From the NCBI GenBank assembly GCA_965248935.1, contig OZ252214.1, positions 2,914,001-2,978,000 on the forward strand: 64,000 bases of DNA. Reading direction: 5' to 3'. Position 1 is the first letter of the stretch; every line of letters starts with the position of its first letter. Under the pieces are notes generated by a model. The model worked only from the letters and a program-made list of their open reading frames with translations, was not told where the DNA came from and made no database searches. Position numbers and translations under genes: made by a program. Below are positions 17,069-25,013 of this stretch, in pieces. The stretch is from G032773895 sp965248935. GTDB taxonomy: Bacteria; Pseudomonadota; Gammaproteobacteria; Pseudomonadales; Cellvibrionaceae.

Positions 17069-17890
17069 ATGCGTAAACGCAACGGGCAAAGGCTAATTAA
17101 GACATCTCAGGGCTTCACCCTGGTAGAAGTCATTACGGTTATTGTTATTCTTTCTATTGTTGTGGTTATTGGCTCTCATTTTGTTGTCAGCACCATGACA
17201 GCTTATCGAGATGTTGAGCAGCGCGCGAAACTTATTACTAAGGGACGAGTTGTAATTGAACAAATGACAAGGCAATTTCGAGGCGCCCTGCCCAATTCTT
17301 TTAGAGTGAGTATTTCTGGGAATTGCATTGAATTTATACCCATTGTGGCTGGGGCTAATTATGTGGGTGAATTACCCGACACAGTGAATGGTGCACCCCT
17401 TGTGACAAGTATAGCCACCTCACCGTTTTCTTTGGGGTTAGGTACGCCGAGCCATGCTGTTGTTGGGGGTAGCTCACCTACAATCATTTATATCACAGGT
17501 TCTCCTGCTGCTCGTGTATCAATAAATGCACTTTCTGGTTCGGCTCCTTACAGCTCATTATCGTTAAATTCACCTGGGCACAGGTTTGTCGTGAATTCAA
17601 TTAATCAGAGAGTCTTTATTACCGCAGACCCAAAAAGGTTTTGCTTAAGCGGAGGCGATTTAGTCGAACATTCTGGTTACGGTTTAGATACCGGAGCGAT
17701 GAATGACGGTGTTCCCACAGGCGCTGCGACGGCCATAATGGGCAAGACAATTGCCACTAACACCGTGGCATTTGCTTTATCTTCAGGAAGTGAAGATAGA
17801 AATGCCGTTGTATTAGTATCACTTGAGTTTACTCAGGGTGATAGCAAGGTTGTTTTAAATCATCAGGTATTGGTCCGAAATGTCCCGTAA
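17069..17890 (+). CDS. mshO: MSHA minor pilin MshO
   Basis: Prepilin-like protein of 273 residues, 9 bp after mshD. The leader ends TSQG and the mature end is FTLVEVITVIVILSIVVVIG with glutamate 5. The next segment, AYRDVEQRAKLITKGRVVIEQMTRQFRGALPNS, is a GspJ-like helix and the MshO signature ('R..IE.M.R..R.ALPNS.R'). The large Ser/Gly/Pro-rich beta domain makes it the biggest pilin-like subunit here. It probably sits at the fibre tip. The end overlaps mshP by 11 bp. Confidence 0.83.
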   Translation: MRKRNGQRLIKTSQGFTLVEVITVIVILSIVVVIGSHFVVSTMTAYRDVEQRAKLITKGRVVIEQMTRQFRGALPNSFRVSISGNCIEFIPIVAGANYVGELPDTVNGAPLVTSIATSPFSLGLGTPSHAVVGGSSPTIIYITGSPAARVSINALSGSAPYSSLSLNSPGHRFVVNSINQRVFITADPKRFCLSGGDLVEHSGYGLDTGAMNDGVPTGAATAIMGKTIATNTVAFALSSGSEDRNAVVLVSLEFTQGDSKVVLNHQVLVRNVP

Positions 17891-18317
17891 TTCTGTGCCC
17901 TTAACAGTAAAATATCAGAGAGGCTTTTTAATTCCTCTTTCATTATTTATTGTGGTTGCGATGGGCGTTTTGGCGGTAGCAATAAATCGCTTGAGCAGTC
18001 AATCCTCCGTCGCTTCAGTGCAAGAGGCGGTATCAGTACAAGCCTTTTATGCGGCGGAAAGTGGCGCACAGCAGGGGCTACATGCTCTTTTTTTTACTTC
18101 AGCAAACAGGGGCGATGCGGATACAGCCTGCGACAATATGAACATTAATACAAGCTATACCGTTGCAGGTTTAGCCGGGTGTGATGTTGCTGTTAGCTGT
18201 AGTCGTACATTTTCAATTAGTACGAGTTATTACGTGATCACCAGCGCAGCAACGGGCTGTGGTAGTAGCCTAATTCCTGGGGAGAGAAGCATTCAGGTCT
18301 CGGCATTTATGCAATAG
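17880..18317 (+). CDS. mshP: MSHA biogenesis protein MshP (PilX/GspK-like N-terminus)
   Basis: 145 residues, overlapping mshO by 11 bp. It has a prepilin-like helix without the usual E5: YQRG|FLIPLSLFIVVAMGVLAVAIN, as in MshP and PilX-type proteins. The stretch VQAFYAAESGAQQGLHALF is the 'AFYAAESG' motif shared with PilX/GspK minor pilins. The C-terminal part contains four to five cysteines (ADTACDN, AGCDVAVSC, ATGCG), suggesting disulfides. This is the last gene of the operon in this window. The usual large MshQ gene does not follow. Confidence 0.83.
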   Translation: MSRNSVPLTVKYQRGFLIPLSLFIVVAMGVLAVAINRLSSQSSVASVQEAVSVQAFYAAESGAQQGLHALFFTSANRGDADTACDNMNINTSYTVAGLAGCDVAVSCSRTFSISTSYYVITSAATGCGSSLIPGERSIQVSAFMQ

Positions 18318-18385
18318 TTTACGTACGTTTATAGTCGCCGCTCTGCTAAGCGAAGTCATCGTTTAGCCACCCCAGCCCTGCGGGG

Positions 18386-19171
18386 TTACATATTGACCCA
18401 GCTACTCAACGCATTTAAAGAGAAAGTGTGTTCTTTGTATTTCAAAATAAGTACTTTTTCTCGGATCTCCTCAATCGTTACCCCTGGGGCGATTTTATCT
18501 CCCTTCGACCAGACCCCGTTATTCAGTGTGACTGTCGAGCTACTGTCTGTTCCGTCTGGGCGATATTGGTGATCGGAGTACATTAGGGTGGGAATCTTTT
18601 CTTGTATTGACCAGGGTAACTTTCGAATAGGGACGGCGCCGTCATACATCACTTTATCAATTTGTTTTTGGCTAATAACGGGCTGTTTAGGTTGGCTGTA
18701 CTTTTTGGGCGCGGGTTTAGTGGGTGCGGTTTGCTGAGGTTGAGGACGATCATACAGGCTGCTAACCGCCGAGCTATAGTTTGTTTCTTGCGGAGTGTGC
18801 GCAGCTTTCTTTTCTTCTACGAGCTGAGAGGCGGGTTCCATTGGTACAGCAGGAGTGGACTGTACTGGCTTTGGGGCCTCCTGGGGCTGTTCCGTTTTCA
18901 CTTTCTTCACCTCATCAACCGCTTTTGGTATGGAGACCGTAGGTTGCGTGAGGGCGGGAAGGTCAGGCTTTTTACTTCCTATAAGTAAATAAATAACCAA
19001 TATAAGAAGCAAAACGGACATGCCGCCAAGAATATGGGGGATATAGTGCCTCCATTGCGCACCTTCGGTCGGTGGCGAATAGGGCTGGTGTACCGACTGA
19101 AGCTTGGGGGCCTCCGTCGGTGCTTGTCGTTCGCGGTCTGCCTTATTTAGGGCATCAAGTATGAGAGACAT
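18386..19171 (-). CDS. gspB: General secretion pathway protein GspB
   Basis: 261 residues: cytosolic opening MSLILDALNKADRERQ, one transmembrane helix (~47-66), a long Pro/Gln/Lys-rich periplasmic linker (~70-175), and a C-terminal T2SSB domain. That domain ends VTLNNGVWSKGDKIAPGVTIEEIREKVLILKYKEHTF (seen in pieces ~215-255). GspA-GspB complexes help insert the type II secretion secretin through the peptidoglycan. The gene is 9 bp downstream of gspA on the minus strand and is surely co-transcribed with it. It is convergent with the end of the MSHA operon. No other type II secretion gene is in the window. Confidence 0.9.
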   Translation of the reverse strand: MSLILDALNKADRERQAPTEAPKLQSVHQPYSPPTEGAQWRHYIPHILGGMSVLLLILVIYLLIGSKKPDLPALTQPTVSIPKAVDEVKKVKTEQPQEAPKPVQSTPAVPMEPASQLVEEKKAAHTPQETNYSSAVSSLYDRPQPQQTAPTKPAPKKYSQPKQPVISQKQIDKVMYDGAVPIRKLPWSIQEKIPTLMYSDHQYRPDGTDSSSTVTLNNGVWSKGDKIAPGVTIEEIREKVLILKYKEHTFSLNALSSWVNM

Positions 19172-19180
19172 AGCTTACGA

Positions 19181-20920
19181 TTATAAATTACTGGATTGCT
19201 CTGAATGAAGTTCCCGTTCTAAAACGGCGTCTAAGCCTAGAACTTCGTTAAGTTTTAACAGCGTATTTGAGCCGAGAATGCCATCCGCTTCGAGCCCTTG
19301 GGATCGTTGGAAAAACTTAATTCTCTCCTTCAATGCATCGTTAAATTTACTTTTAGTTAGGGGTTTGGGTTGATTGTCTAACGTCGCAAACTGTTCTGCA
19401 ACCCATCGTACGGTGCGACCCTGCGAGCCGACATTAAGCGGTTCACTAAAACCCCTAGGTTTGTGCCAAATGTAGAATACTTCTCCCGTCCAGGAAGGGC
19501 CTAGCTCGGATAGAGAAACAACTTTTTGTTGGTTGGTCTCGGTGAGCAGCAAAGCGTCTGTATCCGTCAAACCAATTAATACAGCGTAGGCAACAAATTT
19601 CTCAGGGGTGGTTAACGTTAAGATAGCCGGTCGGTTAAGATCAGACAAATTATTCCAGGTTCTCAACTTAGATTCCTGGCACTTCACCTCCTTGCGAGAT
19701 AGCTGCCAACAGGGGTGAGTTTCAGAGGCTACGGGGTACTTTAAGTAAGTGAGTAATAACTCTTGTGCTCTATTGTAGCTTTTAATCTCGATGTTACCCT
19801 CAACAATGGGGACGGTTGCTTGGGGATTTACAGCGACAGGCTCTATTGGTGTGACCGACTCAGTTACTTGCAGTGCGGTCTCCGCAGAAGGTTTCGGTAC
19901 GGCGGGTATTTTGGGCGCTAGAGTCGTGGGAGCCAGCTCAGTAGAAACTGTTTCCGGTAAAAGCTCGTAATCTGAGGGTGCAGATCTATTAGCGAAATTA
20001 CTCATCACAAAAACAACCAAAAATAACAGGAATACACCGACTCCGCCGGCGATTGCCGCAGAAATGAGCGTCCAGTACTTCTTGTAGGTTTCTTTCTTTG
20101 GCATAGCATCACTGCCGGACACCTCTTTTTGTGCAGAAAGAAATATTGCGGTATCAACCTGATGTTTGTTATTGCCGTAAGCGCCCACTAAGGTTCTTTC
20201 ACACAGTATATTGATTAGCCTTGGAATCCCTCCCGTGAAGTCGTGAATACGTTTGATAATACGAGGCGTGAAAGGGTTTCTATCCTCGGGCATCCCCGCA
20301 ACTTGAAGCCTGTGATGAATGTAAGACAGCGTTTCTTCAAGGCTGAGTGGTTTTAAGTGAAAGCGTGCCGTAATACGCTGAGAAAGCTGCCTTAACCTGG
20401 GTTGAGACAGCAATTCGTTCAACTCTGGTTGGCCAACCAAAATAATCTGTAGAAGCTTTTTCGTTGTGGTTTCCAGGTTGGTTAACAAGCGAATCTGTTC
20501 CAGCACCTCTGGCGACAATAGCTGGGCTTCATCAATAAGGAGAACAGTATTGTGGCCCCGAGTATGGTTTTCAATAAGAAACCCTTGTAGGGCATCCATA
20601 ATGGATTTTACTGTGGGGCGGTCACTGTGGTACTTCACCCCTAACTCGTCGCACATCGAGCCCAAAATTTCGATGGCCGTAGCCATTGGGTTAAGAACAA
20701 TAGCAATATCCGTATTCTCTGGAAGCTGCTCTAACAAACATCGAATGATGGTTGTTTTGCCTGTCCCAACTTCACCAGAAAGAAGAACAAACCCTCCGCC
20801 TTGCACGCCGTAAAGCAAATGAGCAAGCGCATCTCTGTGCTGTTTACTCATGTACAGATAGCGGGGGTTTACCGCGATAGAGAAGGCGTGTTCTTTAAGT
20901 CCGAAGTAATCGTGGTACAT
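19181..20920 (-). CDS. gspA: General secretion pathway ATPase GspA (ExeA-like) with peptidoglycan-binding domain
   Basis: 579 residues. The cytosolic AAA ATPase (~1-270) has MYHDYFGLKEHAFSI at the start, Walker A GEVGTGKTT (~44-52), Walker B TVLLIDEAQLL and the GGIPRLINILCERTLVGAY motif. A transmembrane helix (~287-309) and a Pro/Thr-rich linker follow. The periplasmic region ends in a PG_binding_1-type domain (~500-565; FFQRSQGLEADGILGSNTLLKL). It works with GspB to remodel peptidoglycan for assembly of the type II secretin. Its ATPase is a paralogue of MshM, 10 kb away. Confidence 0.9.
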   Translation of the reverse strand: MYHDYFGLKEHAFSIAVNPRYLYMSKQHRDALAHLLYGVQGGGFVLLSGEVGTGKTTIIRCLLEQLPENTDIAIVLNPMATAIEILGSMCDELGVKYHSDRPTVKSIMDALQGFLIENHTRGHNTVLLIDEAQLLSPEVLEQIRLLTNLETTTKKLLQIILVGQPELNELLSQPRLRQLSQRITARFHLKPLSLEETLSYIHHRLQVAGMPEDRNPFTPRIIKRIHDFTGGIPRLINILCERTLVGAYGNNKHQVDTAIFLSAQKEVSGSDAMPKKETYKKYWTLISAAIAGGVGVFLLFLVVFVMSNFANRSAPSDYELLPETVSTELAPTTLAPKIPAVPKPSAETALQVTESVTPIEPVAVNPQATVPIVEGNIEIKSYNRAQELLLTYLKYPVASETHPCWQLSRKEVKCQESKLRTWNNLSDLNRPAILTLTTPEKFVAYAVLIGLTDTDALLLTETNQQKVVSLSELGPSWTGEVFYIWHKPRGFSEPLNVGSQGRTVRWVAEQFATLDNQPKPLTKSKFNDALKERIKFFQRSQGLEADGILGSNTLLKLNEVLGLDAVLERELHSEQSSNL

Positions 20921-21068
20921 AAGGTTATGGCCGGAGACAGTTATTCTGTTTGTGCATGACTTAACAGGTTATCATACCTTGAATTGATGGAATTCCTAAT
21001 ATTACAATGCAGTTTGCACATTTAATTCTCAGTCTTAACGGTTGTTTTTCCATTCGAGGTGTTTTTTT

Positions 21069-21461
21069 ATGGAAATGAGCATTACAACCCCAAGCTTACT
21101 CTTCCCTGCCATCTCATTGCTGTTGCTCGCCTATACCAATCGGTTTGTTGTTTTGGCCAATGTGATTCGGCAATTGAGTAGTAAAGAGGGCGCGAATACC
21201 CGAGGCGTTATTCGTCGGCAAATTGACAGCCTAAGGTCTCGGTTGCACATTATTCGGGCGATGCAGGTTTTTGGCGTAGTGGCTTTTTTGGCCTGCGTAT
21301 TAGCGACTATGGCTATCTTTCTTGGGTTTAGTACCGCCGGAAGGGGGTTGTTTGGCGGGAGTTTGGTATTGCTAAGTATTTCGTTGGTTTTTTCAGTATA
21401 TGAAATACACATCTCGACTCAAGCGATAAACCTAGGAATTGAACGGCTGGATAAACAATAG
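21069..21461 (+). CDS. DUF2721-family membrane protein
   Basis: 130 residues with three hydrophobic segments: ~5-24 (LLFPAISLLLLAYTNRF), ~65-88 and ~96-115. The order TTPSLLFPAISLLLLAYTNRFVVLANVIR, given here in outline, matches DUF2721 proteins, small inner-membrane proteins of unknown function. I use the ATG at 21069 because GAGGTG lies upstream; the frame reaches back to 21042 through a less likely TTG. It is divergent from gspA and ends 1 bp before the convergent gcvR-like gene, so the two share their transcription end region. Confidence 0.75.
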   Translation: MEMSITTPSLLFPAISLLLLAYTNRFVVLANVIRQLSSKEGANTRGVIRRQIDSLRSRLHIIRAMQVFGVVAFLACVLATMAIFLGFSTAGRGLFGGSLVLLSISLVFSVYEIHISTQAINLGIERLDKQ

Positions 21462-21462
21462 C

Positions 21463-21999
21463 CTATTCATTGCCTTCGAGCGCTTCAAGAGAAATATCCA
21501 TGGCCAGCTCATTGGCTATATCATCGAGAACCTCCCTTAAATCATCAATATCGACTTGAGAGAGTGTCGCCAAGGTGCCCTCCGCCTCAAAAAGCGGCTC
21601 GCCACTGTAAGCCATACTTGAAAGAGAGGTATTTAACGTTTCAACGTTAATATTTTTATTCACGAAAGCCTTGGAAAACTCCTTAATAATGCCTGGGCGG
21701 TCAGGTCCCACTGCATGAAACCTAATTTTGGCACTTAATTGAGGTTGGGCATTGCTCGTTTCGCAAGAATCGACAATAATACTAATATGCTGTGAACGCA
21801 GTTCCCTCAGTGAATCGATCAACGTTTCTTGTTGTTCTGTTGCAACCTGAATACGAATAACACCGGCGAATTTTCCTGCAAGCTGGCTTAGGCGACTTTC
21901 TAACCAGTTACCATGGCATTCGTTTACGACTCTGGCAATATGTTCTATAACGCCGGGTTTGTCTTCGCTGATAACCGTAAGAATGAGACTCGTATTCAT
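21463..21999 (-). CDS. gcvR: GcvR-like two-ACT-domain protein
   Basis: 178 residues composed of two ACT domains (~4-75 and ~92-165). The first opens LILTVISEDKPGVIEHIARVV and the second FHAVGPDRPGIIKEFSKAF; both carry the glycine of the ligand-binding turn (KPG, RPG). This is the layout of GcvR, which binds glycine and, in E. coli, inhibits the activator GcvA of the glycine cleavage operon. No gcvA or gcv genes are in the window, so the exact target is inference; 'glycine cleavage system repressor family' is the safest label. Confidence 0.78.
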   Translation of the reverse strand: MNTSLILTVISEDKPGVIEHIARVVNECHGNWLESRLSQLAGKFAGVIRIQVATEQQETLIDSLRELRSQHISIIVDSCETSNAQPQLSAKIRFHAVGPDRPGIIKEFSKAFVNKNINVETLNTSLSSMAYSGEPLFEAEGTLATLSQVDIDDLREVLDDIANELAMDISLEALEGNE

Positions 22000-22192
22000 A
22001 GTTGAGGGGTCTTTGTTTTTTTATGTGAAACGAGAGTATAAATTACCCAAAAGCCGAAGTGTAAAGGAACCTCCAATTATTTATAGGCGCATGTGCCTTT
22101 GTTGAGATTAAGGATTGCTGAGACCAGCCCCTGTTGAGACTAATTGGATTTTTTGCTGAATTCGGGATTGGCAGATTGTAAAGGAGAGAGCA

Positions 22193-22420
22193 ATGATTAT
22201 TCCACCAGAACGATTAACAGAAGAAGTGATTCGCGGAATTATAGAGTCCTATATTAGCCGAGAGGGCACAGACTATGGTGTCGAAGAGCTTAGCCTGGCT
22301 GAAAAAGTGGCCGATGTACTGCCATCGGTTATGGTCGGTAATGTGCTTATTTCTTTTGATGAAACTACTCAAACCCTAACGTTGCTTAACAAAGAGCAAA
22401 TCCACAAGGCCGTGAGTTAG
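22193..22420 (+). CDS. yheU: YheU-family protein (UPF0270)
   Basis: A 75-residue acidic protein, MIIPPERLTEEVIRGIIESY followed by SREGTDYGVEE, the diagnostic 'REGTDYG' of the YheU/UPF0270 family. Function unknown in the family. GGAGAGAG stands just upstream of the ATG. It stands alone: the nearest plus-strand genes are more than 700 bp away on the left and 2 kb away on the right. Confidence 0.88.
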   Translation: MIIPPERLTEEVIRGIIESYISREGTDYGVEELSLAEKVADVLPSVMVGNVLISFDETTQTLTLLNKEQIHKAVS

Positions 22421-22607
22421 CGCTATCTTCAATCGTTCTTTTTATGTTCCCTGACCTTATTGTTTAGCACAATAAGAATGTTGAAGCGGTGCTTGTTCTA
22501 GCTCTAGCCCATGGGGCCGGTGCGTCAATGGACTCTCTTTTATGGAAAGTTTGGCTTTGGCGCTTGAGGCCCCAGGCGTCTCGGTTATTTGTTTCTCACT
22601 TATTTTT

Positions 22608-23078
22608 TTATTTTAAAAGCCTTGAATCGTAGTTGAATGGTGTTATAGCACTAAACGTTGCTTTATCACTGTCTGGGTGTATCGGGTTAAAAAGAAAATT
22701 ATATTCTCCCGGGATTGCTGCGCTAGGTACTTGCAGTATCAGTGAACTTTGATCTCCAATCCAAGCATCACCCACTTTTTGCACTGAAGAGGCCATTGAA
22801 GGTTCTGCCCAATCTTCCGGTAAATCGTCTAAAGCGATATGCTGTATTAATGTATCGTCAAAGAGTACTTCCATTTTTACACATGTACTTAATACATCCG
22901 CTCTACCAAGATGAACCAAGAGTTCTATTGAGGCTTGCGCCAAGCTTGTTCCCAAATAGACGGCTCTTACCCCTTTACTGTTCCAGCGCCCGCCAAATAG
23001 GTAAGCCCCTTCTCCAGACATCATCTCTTCTGGTGTCGAAGAAAATTTTGGAGAAGCAATGCGCCAGCCAGAAATCAA
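22608..23078 (-). CDS. RES-domain toxin
   Basis: 156 residues of a RES-domain toxin, which in characterised RES/Xre systems degrades or phosphorolyses NAD+. The three name-giving residues are visible: the Arg in SGWRIAS near residue 6, a Glu in ASIELLVHLGR near 52-58, and a Ser in the 'GDQSSLILQVPSA' motif near 110-122. The family's 'NP.H' stretch appears as LFNPIHPDS near 129-137. Its start overlaps the end of the antitoxin gene by 4 bp, the common antitoxin-toxin order. The toxin is probably intact. Convergence with yheU leaves a 187-bp spacer without other features. Confidence 0.88.
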   Translation of the reverse strand: MISGWRIASPKFSSTPEEMMSGEGAYLFGGRWNSKGVRAVYLGTSLAQASIELLVHLGRADVLSTCVKMEVLFDDTLIQHIALDDLPEDWAEPSMASSVQKVGDAWIGDQSSLILQVPSAAIPGEYNFLFNPIHPDSDKATFSAITPFNYDSRLLK

Positions 23079-23623
23079 CTAAACACTCCGTGGCACAAAC
23101 GACCAATTAGGTCTTCCACGTCTCTTGCTCCCCATTCTGTACTTGCATGTTTCATAGGGGATTCACCCCCTAGCACGTCTAACGGGGTGCGCAACCAGGT
23201 AATTGCGGTATCATCATCGTCATTGACCATAGCTAATACCGCACCTTTAAGTTGAGCTAATCGAACGACTCTGTCAGACTCATCTGTGTGTAAGCGCCCT
23301 TCATTTTTCCGGCGAGTTAGCGTTGAAAGGGGTATAGATAACACTTCGGCGATCTCTTTACGAGACGCCCCATAGGCGGCTTCTAGGTGGTTAATGCTGG
23401 AAAATTTTAGTCCTTTTTTAATGCTGGCTAACATATCCTCACTTCGGCCCGAGCTAGCGCCCGTTACGGTTTTCACCAACATACTGCCAGCCTTGTTTGA
23501 TACTTTTTGTAGACTCATAACCCGGCCAGTGGCTTTTGCTTGAGTCACCGTTCGAAAGTTACCTCGACTTTTGATTGCTTTCCCTTTTTTAGGGGTTGCT
23601 AGGGACTTATCTGTAATGCTCAT
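23075..23623 (-). CDS. RES-partner antitoxin (Xre/MbcA/ParS-like)
   Basis: 182 residues. A basic, poorly conserved N-terminus (~1-60) is followed by an Xre-like helix-turn-helix (~75-115: SRKEIAEVLSIPLSTLTRRKNEGRL). The C-terminal toxin-binding domain (~120-180) has DESDRVVRLAQL, AITWLRTPLDVLGGESPM and the ending VEDLIGRLCHGVFS. This is the classical MbcA/ParS/Xre antitoxin layout. It should neutralise the RES protein encoded downstream (4-bp overlap) and repress the shared promoter. The start codon lies inside a 15-bp repeat of the operator; a second ATG in the upstream copy opens a 12-codon reading frame overlapping the true start. Confidence 0.88.
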   Translation of the reverse strand: MSITDKSLATPKKGKAIKSRGNFRTVTQAKATGRVMSLQKVSNKAGSMLVKTVTGASSGRSEDMLASIKKGLKFSSINHLEAAYGASRKEIAEVLSIPLSTLTRRKNEGRLHTDESDRVVRLAQLKGAVLAMVNDDDDTAITWLRTPLDVLGGESPMKHASTEWGARDVEDLIGRLCHGVFS

Positions 23624-23655
23624 TTGATTGCCTCGTAATGCTCATTTGAGCATTA
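23613..23655 (-). promoter_or_regulatory. Toxin-antitoxin operator: inverted repeat plus direct copy
   Basis: A perfect inverted repeat, TAATGCTCA-TT-TGAGCATTA, occupies 23636-23655. Its left 14-15 bases (GTAATGCTCATTTGA) occur again at 23613-23627, 22 bp away, covering the antitoxin start codon. The spacing equals two helical turns. This is a strong candidate binding site for the antitoxin, which has a DNA-binding domain. Confidence 0.75.
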
Positions 23656-23680
23656 TAGAGGTGTTCTAGATTAGTGGCAA
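23652..23680 (-). promoter_or_regulatory. Sigma-70 promoter of the antitoxin-toxin operon
   Basis: Read on the minus strand: -35 TTGCCA (23675-23680), 17-base spacer, -10 TATAAT (23652-23657, perfect). The -10 overlaps the operator inverted repeat, so repressor binding would block the polymerase. Confidence 0.75.
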
Positions 23681-24155
23681 GGAGCTTCAAGCCGAACGGT
23701 TTTCTTATATATCCTTCTTAGATTCTTGCTTGTCTCTCAATATTTGCTGTACATAATTCTGACAATTCGTTTTCACCATCAATGTTTTCTATTCTGTAGT
23801 AGGCCATATTTCGGAGGTCCATTCAGTAAATCTGCGTTGAAAAATCTCTTTTGACACCTATTATTTTTCGGAGGGATTACCGGGAAGCACATCCCCCACC
23901 TTTATCGGCGGGAAATCAATGGGAGGGCGGACAGCCAGTATGTTTGCCTGCGAGCCGTATTAATGAATGGTTGTCTGTGTTTTTCACCCTTGGGGTAAAA
24001 TACCCTCTCGCCAATACAGTTTTCGTAAAATAGCTTAATGTTGCGGGTTGCGGCTTTATGCCATTGGTGAAATTTAGGTTGACGCAGTCCGAAGAAATAA
24101 AGCAGGCCGCGTCAATATCGAAAGCGTTTATCTAGCGCCTAGGTTTCTTATATAA
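23681..24155. other. Gene-poor spacer
   Basis: About 475 bp between the toxin-antitoxin promoter and the next gene. A 60-codon frame at 23851-24033 has no ribosome site, no recognisable domain and a composition unlike its neighbours, so I do not call it. I see no RNA gene or clear repeat here. Confidence 0.5.
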
Positions 24156-24458
24156 CTATGTGCTCTGATGTATGTATGAATTATTGAGTACCGTGACCTT
24201 TTCACCTTGTTTTAGTGTTGGGCGGATCATATCCAAAACTTTTTTACGCTTCTCGCTTGTTACCCAATTATTCCAGTCGTTGACGGTGTTCCACTTACAT
24301 AAAACGAATCGGTGGTGGGCATCGTTGGCATCAAAAAATGTTTCGCCGGAAATAAATCCAGGAACAATGTAGGTTGTTTGCAACGCTGAACGAGTACTTT
24401 CTTCATATGTTGATAGCATTCCATCAACAATATGGCGTTCGATGAGAACGTGGATCAT
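24156..24458 (-). CDS. ABM-domain (antibiotic biosynthesis monooxygenase-like) protein
   Basis: 100 residues forming a single dimeric alpha/beta-barrel domain: IHVLIERHIVDGMLSTYEE at the start, PGFISGETFFDA in the middle and an FVLCKWNTVNDWNNWVTSEKR segment that matches the 'W.s...W..h..s..R' pattern of ABM proteins. Such proteins include small monooxygenases and haem-degrading enzymes, but most are uncharacterised. No catalytic assignment is possible. The ATG is preceded by AGGAGAAA, a good ribosome site. It is divergent from tusA. Confidence 0.72.
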   Translation of the reverse strand: MIHVLIERHIVDGMLSTYEESTRSALQTTYIVPGFISGETFFDANDAHHRFVLCKWNTVNDWNNWVTSEKRKKVLDMIRPTLKQGEKVTVLNNSYIHQST

Positions 24459-24638
24459 AAAGCTATTTTCTCCTGACTTTGTCTCTTGGTATTTCCTTCA
24501 ATAGCTCACAGCCATTGAAGTTTGTTATTATTGTCCGTCTTTTTACTAATATAAACTAGTCATATCTGCTTCGCATCTTTGAGTTGCGAGCTTTGAGTTG
24601 CGAGAAAGTTAAAAGTTCTAAATTTTGTTGAGTTATCA

Positions 24639-24872
24639 ATGACCAATCCTATTGAAATAATGCTTGATACATCTGGTTTAATTTGTCCTGAGCCGGTGAT
24701 GCTGCTGCATAATGCTGTTCGTGATGCCGAAATTGGTAACGTGATTAAACTCGTCGCTACCGACCCTTCTACTGAGCGAGATATCCCCAAGTTTTGTCAG
24801 TTTTTGGGGCACGAACTTTTAGACAAGCATACTCAAGATGAGCTGTTTGTTTATTTTATTCAAAAGAAATAG
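24639..24872 (+). CDS. tusA: Sulfur carrier protein TusA
   Basis: 77 residues with the TusA/SirA signature LDTSGLICPEPVMLLHNAVRD in outline; the CPEP cysteine near residue 17 carries the persulfide. TusA passes sulfur from cysteine desulfurase to the Tus relay for 2-thiolation of tRNA wobble uridines and other acceptors. Length is normal. It stands alone in this window, divergent from the ABM-domain gene. The ribosome site is weak. Confidence 0.92.
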   Translation: MTNPIEIMLDTSGLICPEPVMLLHNAVRDAEIGNVIKLVATDPSTERDIPKFCQFLGHELLDKHTQDELFVYFIQKK

Positions 24873-25013
24873 ATTTTTTAAGGGGGAGTTAAGCCGGGTA
24901 CTTAGAATGGATCACTAAATACCGAGGGATACAAACCTGTGGCTAGGCGGCATCTCGCTGCTCAATGCCTAGTCCTTACTGTTACTCCGGCTTTTGCTGG
25001 GCCGAGTAAATTC

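Noticed and set aside
23851..24033. 60-codon plus-strand frame between the antitoxin and ABM genes
   Set aside because: No ribosome site, no recognisable domain, composition unlike the neighbours.
24943..24972. CTAGGC...GCCTAG hairpin between tusA and the next gene
   Set aside because: Six-base arms with an 18-base loop and no T-tract; not enough for a terminator or mobile-element end.
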